This document shows positions 1 through 8,784 of a stretch of DNA of 64,000 nt, in pieces (position 1 is the stretch's first letter; every line of letters begins with the position of its first letter). Source of the stretch: Akkermansia muciniphila (GTDB taxonomy: Bacteria; Verrucomicrobiota; Verrucomicrobiia; Verrucomicrobiales; Akkermansiaceae); assembly GCF_040616545.1 (NCBI RefSeq), contig NZ_CP156688.1, positions 744,001-808,000 on the forward strand, read 5' to 3'. The notes under the pieces were generated by a model. The model had not been told where the DNA came from and searched no databases. It worked only from the letters and a program-made list of their open reading frames with translations. The position numbers and the translations under genes are program-made.

Positions 1-483
1 TGTTGCACGAACGGGGTTCCCCTCCGTGCACCCGTTCCGGCATGGCAGCCCTCCCGGCCACCTGCGGAGCATGTTACCATGAAGGCACGCCACTTTATTC
101 CACAGCCATAATGCCGTCCGCGGCCGCCCTGCGCCTGCCTGGCTTCTCCCTGTCTGTGCTACACCGCCGCGCCTCGGCTTGACGCCGCCCTCCAGACCAT
201 ATACTACAGAAAAACCTCGCGCCCCTGTTCTCCAGCCAGCGGGTTTTACCTGCCACGCCGTCGGTCCATGCGGGATTCTTCATTCCCTCCTCCCAACTTG
301 AAGGAGGGGAGGCCCAGGCCGCCATTGAAGCTTTAAACGGCCATGCCGTTTTTCCGTATTCCGGACCAGAACGGAACAAAGCACGGGCCTGCGTTTCCAG
401 AAAAACATGCCTCAGCCCGTACGGCACGGCCTCCTTTCCGGAATTCCGAATGCTCCTTCATGAAGAAACGGCCGAAGAACGGC
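1..483. other. Gene-free stretch at window start
   Basis: No open frame here has a recognisable protein, signal peptide or start context. The two short frames on opposite strands (95-427 and 343-528) are rich in Arg, Pro and Ser, as chance frames in GC-rich DNA usually are. I see no RNA gene. Confidence 0.5.
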
Positions 484-517
484 AAAAGGGCTGCCTCCCT
501 TCACAGGAAGACAGCCC
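484..517 (-). terminator. Probable terminator after the first TPR gene
   Basis: On the minus strand the arms GGGCTG and CAGCCC close an imperfect stem, with an inner TTCC/GGGA pairing, and are followed by TTTTG. It lies about 50 bases past the stop of the minus-strand gene ending at 565. The stem is imperfect and the T run is short. Confidence 0.45.
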
Positions 518-564
518 CTGGTAAATGATAGGCGGCTAGGGGGAAAACCTGCCGCGCCAGTTTA

Positions 565-1620
565 TTACTGCTTTTTCTCCGGCTGGGCGGGAGCCTGCGC
601 AGGAGCCTTAGCGGCATCCTGGGCCGCTGCGGGCGCAGAAGGATGCTTGTAGGAAACCGCAAAGCCGTCATACTTGGCCGGCAGCTTCCTGTCCGGAAGC
701 ATCAGTTCATGCAGACGGTACAACGCCGCCGCTTCCTTGACATGAGCGGGCCGCGCCTTCATCTGCATGTCCGGGATCACGGTTTCAGGATTATGCTTTC
801 TGGCTTCCACGGCAGCCGCCACGGCGGAGTCTTCAAGGAACTTGGCCACGTCCGGCATGCGCAGGTAGGCATCCAGGGAACGGACCACGCAGGCGGAGGC
901 CAGTTCTTCATCGGAACCATGCAGCAGCACCAGGGCTTCCGCAAAGTCATCCAGAGCCTTGTTCCAATCCTGGGCCACCATGGCGGCGGCGCCCAGGGCG
1001 TACTTCATCCGCGCCTGCTGAAGGCGGGTGGCGTTCTTCTTGGTCGCCAGGAAGGACGCAGCGCGGCTTTTCAGGCCGTTCCAGTCCTTGTCCGGGATGA
1101 GGGCCATGATTTTGGCTACCTCCAGATCATCCTGGGCGGAGGGAGACAGGTTGCCGGCCCTCACGGGGAACCTGGCCACCAGGGCTTTCACCCCGGCCCA
1201 GTCCATCATGCGCATGGCGGCTTCCAATTCATAAACGGCCGCCCGGGCGGACAGGCTGTCCTTGATGGAAAGGGTGGAGGCATATTTGTTAACCAGGGCG
1301 TGGAACTTGTTGCGCGCCTCCTGGTATTTCCGGTTTTCCATGGCCACCTTGGCGTCCACAAAGTCATCCGTTTCAAAAATGTACAGCGTCTTGAAGGCGC
1401 TGGCCATCTGCTGGAGAACTTCCTGGGACTCCCTGGTTTCCACAAACTGGACCGTAGGGCCATTGGAGGAAAGGATGAAAATATCCGTAGGGCGTCCATT
1501 CTTGATGCTCTGGGCGGATACCCGGGCGCGCAGGCGCTGGGCGTTCTGGACATTCTGCGCCATGGCCGGAACCAGGGTGGACAGGCCGGCCAGTACCATT
1601 ATTACTGAAAGTGCTTTCAT
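565..1620 (-). CDS. Exported TPR-like protein
   Basis: A 351-residue protein with a signal peptide of about 21 residues ending in AMA before QNVQ. The mature part is alpha-helical with degenerate tetratricopeptide-like units, for example around residues 95-130 (YQEARNKFHALVNKYAS) and 200-235, where a WNKALDDFAEAL helix pair is typical of TPR. The tail is rich in Ala, Pro and Gln and ends PEKKQ. It starts 26 bases after the stop of the large TPR gene upstream, so the two are very probably one transcript. The role is inferred to be periplasmic scaffolding for the ExbB/ExbD complex encoded further upstream. No enzymatic motif is visible. Confidence 0.8.
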   Translation of the reverse strand: MKALSVIMVLAGLSTLVPAMAQNVQNAQRLRARVSAQSIKNGRPTDIFILSSNGPTVQFVETRESQEVLQQMASAFKTLYIFETDDFVDAKVAMENRKYQEARNKFHALVNKYASTLSIKDSLSARAAVYELEAAMRMMDWAGVKALVARFPVRAGNLSPSAQDDLEVAKIMALIPDKDWNGLKSRAASFLATKKNATRLQQARMKYALGAAAMVAQDWNKALDDFAEALVLLHGSDEELASACVVRSLDAYLRMPDVAKFLEDSAVAAAVEARKHNPETVIPDMQMKARPAHVKEAAALYRLHELMLPDRKLPAKYDGFAVSYKHPSAPAAAQDAAKAPAQAPAQPEKKQ

Positions 1621-1646
1621 ATTGTTGATTGCTAAACCTTTTGTTG

Positions 1647-4600
1647 TTACTTCTGGCCCTTGGCGCCGCGGATGGCGGCTTCATAGGCGGCGATGTCCGC
1701 CCGTTCCTGGCTGACGGCGGGATCGGAACCGAACTTGGCGGTCTTATCCTTCACCTCATTGACCAGGGCGCTGTCTTCCGCAGTCATCTTCTTGCGGTTG
1801 GCGGGAGTATCCAGCAACTGGACGTACTGGGTGCCGGCCTTCCAGGCAACATACCTGTCGGAGGGCTGCTTGCCCGCGCCCTGGGACATGTTGTTCCGTT
1901 TCCAGAGCGTATCCATCTGGGCCAGTACGGCGGGAGCGGACCACTTCACGAGGCCCTTGTATGTGCCCGTGATGTTCATGAAGTTGATCAGGGCCTTGTC
2001 CAGCTCATTCTGCTGAAGGTAGGCCTGGCCCTGGAGGAAGAGGACTTCCGGCAGGTTCTTCTTGTACGCCTTGTTCTCGCGGTACTTGTTCGCCGCGGCA
2101 ATGACGGCGGGCCAGTCCTGGCGGGCGGAGGTGAACTTGACCAGGTTGTACTGGGCGTCTTCCATGGCCTTGCGGTCCGGGTTGGCGCTGGATTCCTCCT
2201 TGCTGAGTTCATCCTTCATCATCTTGATGGCGGTGTCCACCTTGGCGGTGTCCTTGCTCCGGCCCAGAGCCACGGCCTTGCCGAAGATCGCATTCTTGCG
2301 GTACTTGGACACGCCGTTGATGCGGGCCTTCTTGCGCACCGGATCCGGTTCCGAGGGGTCCAGGATTTCATCAAAGTAGGCGATGCTTTCTTCCGGCTGG
2401 GTCGTATTGGCCAGGTGCATGCCCAGCTTCACGAGCGTGTACGGAGGCAGGTCGGAGGGCTTGAAGTCACGCTTCAGCTCCACGAAGAGCTGCTTGACCA
2501 GGCCTTCCAGAGCGGCTTTTTCGGCACGCTGTTCATCCGTTTCCGTGGGGGCCTTTTCATAACGTTCCTGCGTCTGGGCAATGACGGCCATGCGGAGCAT
2601 GGCGCTCAGCGTCTTGTCCTTGTCATTATCCACGCCGGGGAAGCGGTAGAAGTGGTTGCGCATGGCGTTGGCGTCCAGATTGCGGCCCAGGGCCTGATTG
2701 CCTGCCATGTACGTCTTGGTGTAGGAGTTGACGGCTTCTTCCAGCAGGACGGTCATTTTGGGATCATCCTTCTTGCCTTCCCGCACGATGACTTCCTGCA
2801 TCTTGACGGATGCCGGATCAAACATTTCCTTGTCGTCCTTGAAGAAGTCCATGGCTGCGGCCGCCAGCTGGAGGCTGTAGCGGCTGCCGGGCTGGTCGCT
2901 GTTCTTCCAGTACTCGTCATACCATTTCTTGACTTCGTCGCGGCGCGCCGTTTTGGCAGCCTCCACGGCTTCCTTGGGCTCCACGGGAAGAGGCTTCTTG
3001 GTGGCATTGATAAGCAGGTTGTACACGGCTTCCGCGGCGGGGCGCTTGTCGCCCAGCTTCTTGGCGGATTCCAGCGCGGCCAGGAAATAGCCTTCCGCTT
3101 CCTGTTCATGCTCCTTGCTGCCGGCGTACAGGTTCGCCAGCAGGTTGTTGGCATACGGGAACAGGCGGTGGTCCTTGAAGTTGTCCACGATTTCCTTCGC
3201 ATCCGCCGTGGCAAGCTCCTCGTCTCCGGGGTTCTTGCGGTTCAGGTAATTGAAGGCCCGGTCATACAGCACGGCCGCCATGTTGGCGTCATTCTTGTCC
3301 GGGAAACGGGCAATGTAATTGGTGAAGGCCTGGATGGCTTCATCCATGTTGCCCAGGTTCGTGTAGGTTTCACCCAGCAGGTACATGGCCGTTTTCAGGT
3401 AGGAGCTGTCCCGGTATTCCTTCACGAAGCGTTCCAGCACCGGCACCGCTTCCTTGTAGCGGGCGGCGTCGGCAGCGCCCAGGTTGAACAGGGAGGCGCC
3501 TTTGCAGTACAGGGCCAGTTCATAGAACTTGTGGGTGGGGTCGTCCTTGTGCAGCTCCATGACCTTGTCCGCCTGCTGGACGCAGAGATCAAATTTCTTG
3601 TCCTTCAGGAGGCCCTCCAGGGACAGCGTATTCAGCATGGGGGCATACTTGGAATTCGGGAATTCCTTCAGGTGCTGGGCCACCAGCTCGCCGCCCTTGT
3701 CCGCTTCTCCCAGCTGCCACGTGGTCATGGCCAGGTAGTACAGGTTGTCTTCCCTGCCCGGGGCGTCCGGGTAGGAATCATTGATGAGCTTGTAGGCGGC
3801 GCGGGCCACCCTCTGGGAGCCGTGGACCAGGGCCTGGTTGCCCATGAAGCTGAACGTGAAGGCGTCCATGACCTTGCCTTCCTCCTTCATCTTGTTGAAC
3901 TGTTCGATCAGAGCGTTCACCTTCGTCCTGTCCAGCGTGTGGGAAAGGTCCGTCACGCCGGGCACCGCTCCGTTGGCGCGGCCAAGGCGGTCCAGGGAAT
4001 GGTTGGCGTCCGCCATCACTCCGGCCTGGTCCGGCAGGAGCCCCATCAGCACCAGGGCCAGGGAGGCGTAATCTTCAGATTCCTTCTGCTTTCCTTCCTG
4101 AAGAAGAGCGCTGGATTTTCCGAGCACCTCCGCAATGTTGCTCACCAGCCGGGGAGCATACAGCGCCACGCGGGTGGGGCTGATGTTCATCACGGAAGGA
4201 TGGGCTTCCACAAATTTCACCGTTTCCTGGCACTTGCCGGTCTTGATAGCGGCGTCCACCATCGCCAGAAAGGCGTTGGTAATCACGGCATCCGTAATGC
4301 GGCGCCCCTTGTAGCGGGAGTTGACGCAGGCGGTAAGGTTTTCCAGCCCCTTTTCAAAGGAGGGCGGATCCATCTTGAAATAACACTGGGCCAGCAGCCC
4401 CTGGACTTCACCGGCATTGACGTTCCTGGCGACAGGATCACTGCGGTACTCCTTCAGGAATTTTTCCAGCAGCTCTGCTCCCTTGGCAAAATCGCCAAGG
4501 CGGCAGTAGTTTTCCCCTTCACGGAACAGAGCCATTTTCACGAGCTGGTTCTTGGCGCTCGGGAACTTGGTGTAGCAGGCCTTGAACGCTTCCACAGCTT

Positions 4601-4880
4601 CCTTGTATTGCTTCAATTGGGCCAGGCAGACGCCCTTCTGGTAATAGAACCAGCCAAAGCCGTCATCAAGCCCCAGCGTTTTGATACGGGGCTCGTAAAC
4701 GCGGATGCAGCGGTCCACGGCATCCAGGGCTTCCTGCCACTTGCCTTCCTTCATGGCGGTCAGGGCCGTGCGCTGGTAATCGCGCGGGCCATGCTGTGCA
4801 CTGGACGGCATCACCGCCCCAATGCTCAACACGGAAACCAGGCCTGCAGCCAGTGCAGTAGTATAGTTTGATTTGATCAT
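1647..4880 (-). CDS. Large exported TPR-repeat protein
   Basis: A protein of 1,077 residues. I place the start at the ATG at 4880 because MIKSNYTTALAAGLVSVLS begins a good signal peptide ending at SSAQ; an upstream in-frame start at 4973 would put about 31 unlikely residues before it. The mature chain is a long array of TPR-type helix pairs, such as EALDAVDRCIRVYEP near residue 40, KGAELLEKFLKEY near 120 and EAIQAFTNYIARFPDK near 520. These resemble the YbgF/CpoB and BamD style of repeat. It lies about 560 bases downstream of an ExbD gene on the same strand, with a terminator between, and is followed at once by a second TPR gene. It probably works in the periplasm as a scaffold for a Tol- or Ton-like machine; the partner is not known. 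Confidence 0.85.
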   Translation of the reverse strand: MIKSNYTTALAAGLVSVLSIGAVMPSSAQHGPRDYQRTALTAMKEGKWQEALDAVDRCIRVYEPRIKTLGLDDGFGWFYYQKGVCLAQLKQYKEAVEAFKACYTKFPSAKNQLVKMALFREGENYCRLGDFAKGAELLEKFLKEYRSDPVARNVNAGEVQGLLAQCYFKMDPPSFEKGLENLTACVNSRYKGRRITDAVITNAFLAMVDAAIKTGKCQETVKFVEAHPSVMNISPTRVALYAPRLVSNIAEVLGKSSALLQEGKQKESEDYASLALVLMGLLPDQAGVMADANHSLDRLGRANGAVPGVTDLSHTLDRTKVNALIEQFNKMKEEGKVMDAFTFSFMGNQALVHGSQRVARAAYKLINDSYPDAPGREDNLYYLAMTTWQLGEADKGGELVAQHLKEFPNSKYAPMLNTLSLEGLLKDKKFDLCVQQADKVMELHKDDPTHKFYELALYCKGASLFNLGAADAARYKEAVPVLERFVKEYRDSSYLKTAMYLLGETYTNLGNMDEAIQAFTNYIARFPDKNDANMAAVLYDRAFNYLNRKNPGDEELATADAKEIVDNFKDHRLFPYANNLLANLYAGSKEHEQEAEGYFLAALESAKKLGDKRPAAEAVYNLLINATKKPLPVEPKEAVEAAKTARRDEVKKWYDEYWKNSDQPGSRYSLQLAAAAMDFFKDDKEMFDPASVKMQEVIVREGKKDDPKMTVLLEEAVNSYTKTYMAGNQALGRNLDANAMRNHFYRFPGVDNDKDKTLSAMLRMAVIAQTQERYEKAPTETDEQRAEKAALEGLVKQLFVELKRDFKPSDLPPYTLVKLGMHLANTTQPEESIAYFDEILDPSEPDPVRKKARINGVSKYRKNAIFGKAVALGRSKDTAKVDTAIKMMKDELSKEESSANPDRKAMEDAQYNLVKFTSARQDWPAVIAAANKYRENKAYKKNLPEVLFLQGQAYLQQNELDKALINFMNITGTYKGLVKWSAPAVLAQMDTLWKRNNMSQGAGKQPSDRYVAWKAGTQYVQLLDTPANRKKMTAEDSALVNEVKDKTAKFGSDPAVSQERADIAAYEAAIRGAKGQK

Positions 4881-5364
4881 GTGTTTAAAATTCGTTGAAA
4901 CAGAAGAGATAATAGATAGAAAAACACTTGTGCGAATGCACGGAATGCACCTATCTGTAATGGATTGCGTCATTCTAACAGGATGTGGCGAACTCTAAAG
5001 CAGAAAGTTCTGTCTTTTTAGTCATCCTTGCAAGAAAGTTCTACCCGCCTGCGTTTCCTTAGCGGAGGGTTGGATTTGGAACCAAAAAGGCCTTTTTACT
5101 TCCGGAAATCCTGCTCTTTCAAAAAAATCCGGCATTCCCGGCAGAAGCGGATTCCGGCCATCAACGGAACGACCGCCAGGCGCCCTTCCCCCTTCACCAG
5201 AGGATAAAAAAGGCCATTCCCGTTACCGTAAAAGAGAGCGCGGAAGAAGAGAAATAAAAGCGGAGGGCCCTGATGAAGAAGTCCTAAGGAGTAAAGAAAC
5301 GGTTTCTCCGGTTTTCTGCGCCAGCCAATCATCTTTTCCCGGAATTCTTCCGTCCCTTGATTCA
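4881..5364. other. Gene-free leader region of the TPR genes
   Basis: This stretch separates the terminator of the ExbB/ExbD genes from the large TPR gene and should hold that gene's promoter. On the minus strand TAGAAT, with TTTAGA 16 bases upstream, is a weak sigma-70-like candidate about 100 bases before the start codon. A frame at 5096-5419 (minus) shows no recognisable protein and reads through the terminator, so I do not call it a gene. Confidence 0.4.
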
Positions 5365-5404
5365 ACAAAAAAAGCTTCCGGCGCCCAACAGGCGTCCGGA
5401 AGCT
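5365..5404 (-). terminator. Rho-independent terminator of the exbB-exbD operon
   Basis: On the minus strand AGCTTCCGG pairs with CCGGAAGCT, with an inner CGCC/GGCG stem and a small loop, followed by a run of seven T. It lies 35 bases past the stop of the last ExbD gene, so it ends the three-gene operon before the TPR genes. Confidence 0.85.
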
Positions 5405-5438
5405 GAAAATCAATAACACGGGCCTATCCGCGAATGGC

Positions 5439-5897
5439 TTAGTCGTCCTTGAGGTCCGTCAGGGCCACTGTGGTAATCCCGGCTTCCGTCAAGGCGTTCA
5501 TCACGTCAATGACGCGCTGGTGGGGAACGTCACCCTCCACCCACAACTGAACCACCGGCTTGGTGCCCACGGCGCTGGCTTCCTGCTTTTTGGCTTCCAG
5601 TTGCTGCACGAGCGTCGCCAGGTTGTGGTTGTTCATGTCGTTGTCGATCATGAGGCTGTTGTCCTTGCCCCAGTAAATGGTGCCGTCCTTGATAATCCGG
5701 ATCAGGGCCGGTTCAATCTGGGAGGCATTTTCTCCCTGAGTCCGCCCCGGCATGGACATGTCCAGCTTGCGTTCCTGAATGAGGGAGGTCGCCACAATGA
5801 AGTAAATCAACAGAAGGAAGCACACGTCGATGAGGGAGGAAATATCCAGCTTGGGATCTTCATCCTCAACCATCTCCAATTTCTTATGTCTTGCCAT
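5439..5897 (-). CDS. ExbD/TolR family biopolymer transport protein (second copy)
   Basis: A 152-residue protein with the ExbD/TolR layout: short charged cytoplasmic N-terminus, one membrane helix at about residues 20-42 and a periplasmic domain. Asp24 in LDISSLIDVCFLLLIYF sits where the conserved proton-carrying Asp of ExbD/TolR lies. The periplasmic half contains the typical LWVEGDVPHQRVIDVMNAL segment. It begins 12 bases after the other ExbD gene and is followed by a strong terminator, so it is the last gene of the operon. With ExbB it should form an inner-membrane proton channel that powers an envelope process. Confidence 0.93.
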   Translation of the reverse strand: MARHKKLEMVEDEDPKLDISSLIDVCFLLLIYFIVATSLIQERKLDMSMPGRTQGENASQIEPALIRIIKDGTIYWGKDNSLMIDNDMNNHNLATLVQQLEAKKQEASAVGTKPVVQLWVEGDVPHQRVIDVMNALTEAGITTVALTDLKDD

Positions 5898-5909
5898 GGT
5901 GCGTAATGG

Positions 5910-6413
5910 TTATTCAGCCTTGTTTGCAGAGGTGTTCTTGGAGGGCAGTACGGCAAAGATCACCTTGACCACACCGCATTCCGCAGCCACTCGGATCACT
6001 TCCCTGGACCCCTTGAACAGAGCCTTCTGGTCACCGCGCAGATAGAGGCGGGTCTCAAAATCCGGCTTGTCCTTAAAGCGTTCGGCAAGGTTTTTGATAT
6101 ATTCCTTCAGTTCATCCGGAGAGTTGAGCGGCGTACTGACGTCTGAAGCCCAGCGGACGCTTGGGTCTACGCCGGGAGGACGCTTTCCTTCCCCTTCCCC
6201 GTACACATTCACCACGATGCAGCCGTTGGCGGATTTCACTTCGCCGGAACTGCTGGCCGTAGGCATCTGAATGTTCTTATCCTTTTTAACGGTAATGGCC
6301 GTAGCGTTCACCACGAAGAAGATCAACAGGAGGAACACCATGTCGATCATGGGGGACATATCCATTTCCCCACTCTCTTCTTCGGCTGCTACATTGGCTT
6401 TTTTCTTACCCAT
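5910..6413 (-). CDS. ExbD/TolR family biopolymer transport protein (first copy)
   Basis: A 167-residue ExbD/TolR homologue. The cytoplasmic N-terminus is MGKKKANVAAEEE and the single membrane helix at about residues 21-42 starts MSPMIDMVFLLLIFF with Asp24 at the proton-conducting position. The periplasmic part ends with VIRVAAECGVVKVIFAVLPS, the usual fold end of the family. It is the middle gene between ExbB (gap 78) and the other ExbD (gap 12). The paralogues share only the membrane helix closely, so they are probably two distinct subunits, as in three-gene Exb/Tol clusters of other phyla (inference). Confidence 0.93.
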   Translation of the reverse strand: MGKKKANVAAEEESGEMDMSPMIDMVFLLLIFFVVNATAITVKKDKNIQMPTASSSGEVKSANGCIVVNVYGEGEGKRPPGVDPSVRWASDVSTPLNSPDELKEYIKNLAERFKDKPDFETRLYLRGDQKALFKGSREVIRVAAECGVVKVIFAVLPSKNTSANKAE

Positions 6414-6491
6414 AAGCTACATTTGGTTGGGATTCTCCGGTCCGGCTCCGCCTGGGCGGAAACTTCCGGACCGGACCATCTGCCCCGGCGA

Positions 6492-7283
6492 TCAGGCCAG
6501 GCCTTCGGGGATGCGGGCAAGCTGGGCTTCGGCGTTCACCACGTTGATGGAGGTGTTCACCATTTCCTGCACGGTGCCGATGCACTCGGCGATCTGGGCG
6601 TTGGCAATGCCCTTCTGGAAGAAGAAGAACGGCGTGGCGATAATGGCGTTGATCAGGCCCCAGAAGGTCGTCAACAGAGCCACGGAGATGTCACCCGCAA
6701 GCTGGGTGGGGTCCGCCTGGCCGGCGCTGGACAGCGTGCCGAACGCGCCCACCATCCCCTGCACCGTGCCGAAGAGGCCGAGCATGGGAGAAATCTGCGC
6801 GCAAAGGGCAAGCATGTTGATCCATTTGAATACGGAACGGCTTTCATTGGCCGTGAAGTCCGCCACGGCGTCTTCAATGGCGTCCTTGCCAAGGTCTTCC
6901 GGACGGGTGGCGTCCACGTTCGGCAGGGCATACGCAACCAGGCGTCCCAGGTAGGTGGGGCTGCCGGCGGCCACTTCAATGGCGGAGCGGATACGGCATT
7001 CTGCCATCAGCTGCAGCAGGGTAACCTTAAGGTCTTCCGGACAGAATTTTTCCTTTTTCAGAGCAACCATGTTGTAGATCACCAGGAAAACGATGAATGC
7101 TTCCACGAGCATAATCGGAATCATGGTCCAACCACCGGCGATGATCCATTTGTCAAGCATGGTCTGTTCCTGAGGAGCAGCGGCTTCAGCAGCTTCCTGA
7201 GCAAAGGCGGATGTAGAAAACGCAGCCATCAGGACGGAAGCAAATGCGGCAAAACGGAAACCCAGTCTAAAAAGGTTCTTCAT
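6492..7283 (-). CDS. MotA/TolQ/ExbB family proton channel protein
   Basis: A 263-residue protein with an N-terminal signal-like segment (residues 1-28, ending SAFA) ahead of the three-helix MotA/TolQ/ExbB domain. Membrane helices lie at about 48-70, 155-182 and 200-225. The second contains ISPMLGLFGTVQGMVGAF, the family's signature, in which Gly and Thr line the channel. E. coli TolQ has no such signal; a cleaved N-terminus is common in larger ExbB proteins outside Proteobacteria. It is first in an operon with two ExbD genes and has a plausible promoter just upstream. Its likely job is to use the proton gradient to drive the TPR-linked envelope system downstream. Confidence 0.93.
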   Translation of the reverse strand: MKNLFRLGFRFAAFASVLMAAFSTSAFAQEAAEAAAPQEQTMLDKWIIAGGWTMIPIMLVEAFIVFLVIYNMVALKKEKFCPEDLKVTLLQLMAECRIRSAIEVAAGSPTYLGRLVAYALPNVDATRPEDLGKDAIEDAVADFTANESRSVFKWINMLALCAQISPMLGLFGTVQGMVGAFGTLSSAGQADPTQLAGDISVALLTTFWGLINAIIATPFFFFQKGIANAQIAECIGTVQEMVNTSINVVNAEAQLARIPEGLA

Positions 7284-7320
7284 AATTTAAGTGATATGGT
7301 TGTTCGAAAAGATACTGGTG

Positions 7321-7349
7321 TATTAAAGCATGCAAATTCAGACTTGCAA
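7321..7349 (-). promoter_or_regulatory. Probable sigma-70-like promoter of the exbB operon
   Basis: Reading the minus strand, TTGCAA (7344-7349) and TTAATA (7321-7326) are separated by exactly 17 bases and lie about 40 bases before the ExbB start codon. The match to TTGACA/TATAAT is fair rather than strong. Confidence 0.4.
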
Positions 7350-7376
7350 GCATTGAATTCGGGCCCTGTCAAAAAT

Positions 7377-8015
7377 TCAGGCCCCTGCGGAACCGTCTTC
7401 ACGGGCCAGGCGGCTGCAGATCGGGCACTTCCCTCCGCATCCCCGCGCCGGACAGTATTCACGGCCGTACAAAACAATGCGGAGATGGAGTTCTCCCCAC
7501 GTATTTTCAGGGAAAAGGCTTTTCAGGTCACGCTCCACGGCCTCCACCGTTTTGCCTTTGCTGAGCCCCCAGAGCCGGGAAAGGCGGAAAATATGGGTAT
7601 CCACCGGGAAGGCGGGAATGCCGAAGGCCTGCACCATGACGACGGAGGCCGTCTTATGCCCCACGCCCGGGAGGGATTCCAGCGCCTGGAAGTCACACGG
7701 AACCTTTCCCTGGTATTTTTCCACCAGGATGCGGCTGAGGTTGACAATGGCGGAAGCCTTTCTTTCCGAGAGTCCGCAGGGCCGCACAATTTCCCGGACA
7801 GCTTCCACGTCCTGCCGGGCCATTTCTTCCGGGGTGGAAGCCAGGGCAAACAGGGCCGGCGTCACCAGGTTCACGCGCTTGTCCGTGCACTGGGCGGACA
7901 GCAGGACCGCCACCAGGAGGGTATAGGGGTCACGGTGCGTCAGCGGAATGGGAGGGTTCCCGTACAGGGACATGAGTTCCTCCCGGACAATGGAAGCACG
8001 TTTTTTCGTATCCAT
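7377..8015 (-). CDS. nth: Endonuclease III (DNA glycosylase/AP lyase)
   Basis: A 212-residue base-excision repair enzyme that removes oxidised pyrimidines and cleaves abasic sites. The helix-hairpin-helix LPGVGHKTASVVM (115-127) carries the catalytic Lys121, and FPVDTHIFRLSRLWG (136-150) carries the catalytic Asp139. The C-terminal iron-sulfur segment is unusual. E. coli Nth has C-X6-C-X2-C-X5-C; here the cysteines are 188, 193, 197 and 200 (C-X4-C-X3-C-X2-C) and nothing follows that could supply the last usual ligand. Four cysteines remain, so a rearranged cluster is possible. It stands alone between the 3D-domain lipoprotein gene and the exbB operon, all on the minus strand. Confidence 0.93.
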   Translation of the reverse strand: MDTKKRASIVREELMSLYGNPPIPLTHRDPYTLLVAVLLSAQCTDKRVNLVTPALFALASTPEEMARQDVEAVREIVRPCGLSERKASAIVNLSRILVEKYQGKVPCDFQALESLPGVGHKTASVVMVQAFGIPAFPVDTHIFRLSRLWGLSKGKTVEAVERDLKSLFPENTWGELHLRIVLYGREYCPARGCGGKCPICSRLAREDGSAGA

Positions 8016-8044
8016 GCCGCCAGACTACCATTCAGCTCCATGGC

Positions 8045-8088
8045 GGAAAATAAAAAAAGCGCCGCCATTCCCATGAACGGCGGCGCTT
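8045..8088 (-). terminator. Rho-independent terminator of the 3D-domain lipoprotein gene
   Basis: On the minus strand AAGCGCCGCC (8079-8088) pairs perfectly with GGCGGCGCTT (8057-8066) across a 12-base loop, and a run of T follows. It lies 25 bases past the lipoprotein stop and upstream of nth, so nth needs its own promoter. Confidence 0.85.
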
Positions 8089-8112
8089 CAGGCAAGGGGT
8101 TCAGGAAGACGG

Positions 8113-8784
8113 TCAGTCAGCCTTGGCGTAAAGGCCCTTGGACACGCGCTGCTGCAGGGCCGCATACATGGCGCGGCAGTGTCTGTAGCCGCGGCGGCTG
8201 CCGAGCACTTCCAGACTGTTGGCAGGGTCTCCCCAGCGGACGATGGTCAGTTCCACGTAGCGGCGTCCCCATTCCTTCATCAGCTTTTTATTGGGCTGGT
8301 AAATGTCAACGGTTCCGGTGCCTACGAGGGCGCTTCCATAATCGTCAACAACGTAGAGGTAGGGCTGGCCCTTGATGCGGAAGGTTGTTCCCAGAGGGTA
8401 AACGGACCAGTCCGCAGCGGCGCTGCGTACGGAAGAAGTGTATTTCAGCGTCGTACCAACGGCATTCCGGGGTCCGTAGGCCAGATGGTCGCGTTCGGAA
8501 TGGGTGTAAGCCGTGGTGCGTACCACACGGGTGCGCTGGGCTGGATGATAAAACGGCATCTTGTGTTTGTCGCGCCCCAGCTTGGGGAGCTTGGAAGAAG
8601 GCACTGCCGAACGGCTCGGCGCCAGGGGTTGAACAAACCCCTTGGCTGTTTCACCTGCACGGGCCAAAACAAGGGCGTCACTACTGGATTTCTCCATGCC
8701 GGTTACAGCTCCGTTCGTCGAGCAACTGCTGACAAACATTGCCGCTACGGCACAGGACAGGGTGGCAATTATTCTTAAATTCAT
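8113..8784 (-). CDS. Lipoprotein with a 3D (Asp-Asp-Asp) domain
   Basis: A 223-residue protein when started at the ATG at 8784; this places a lipoprotein signal at the N-terminus with the lipobox VSSC and Cys21 as the lipid site. An upstream in-frame start at 8817 would add 11 residues and weaken the signal. The C-terminal half has the features of the 3D domain seen in MltA-like and resuscitation/YocH-type wall hydrolases: RTTAYTHSE, then YPLGTTFRI, then VVDDYGSALVGTGTVDIY with its acidic residues. The family is generally tied to peptidoglycan cleavage. Here the domain is near complete but no companion catalytic domain is visible, so activity is inferred only. It has its own terminator. Confidence 0.8.
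   Translation of the reverse strand: MNLRIIATLSCAVAAMFVSSCSTNGAVTGMEKSSSDALVLARAGETAKGFVQPLAPSRSAVPSSKLPKLGRDKHKMPFYHPAQRTRVVRTTAYTHSERDHLAYGPRNAVGTTLKYTSSVRSAAADWSVYPLGTTFRIKGQPYLYVVDDYGSALVGTGTVDIYQPNKKLMKEWGRRYVELTIVRWGDPANSLEVLGSRRGYRHCRAMYAALQQRVSKGLYAKAD

Noticed and set aside
95-427. Minus-strand frame at the window start
   Set aside because: No domain, no signal and an Arg-rich, low-complexity product; treated as chance.
1629-4871. A 1,080-residue plus-strand open frame
   Set aside because: It lies wholly antisense to the TPR gene, is rich in His, Val, Leu and Gly, and is a shadow of codon bias in GC-rich DNA.
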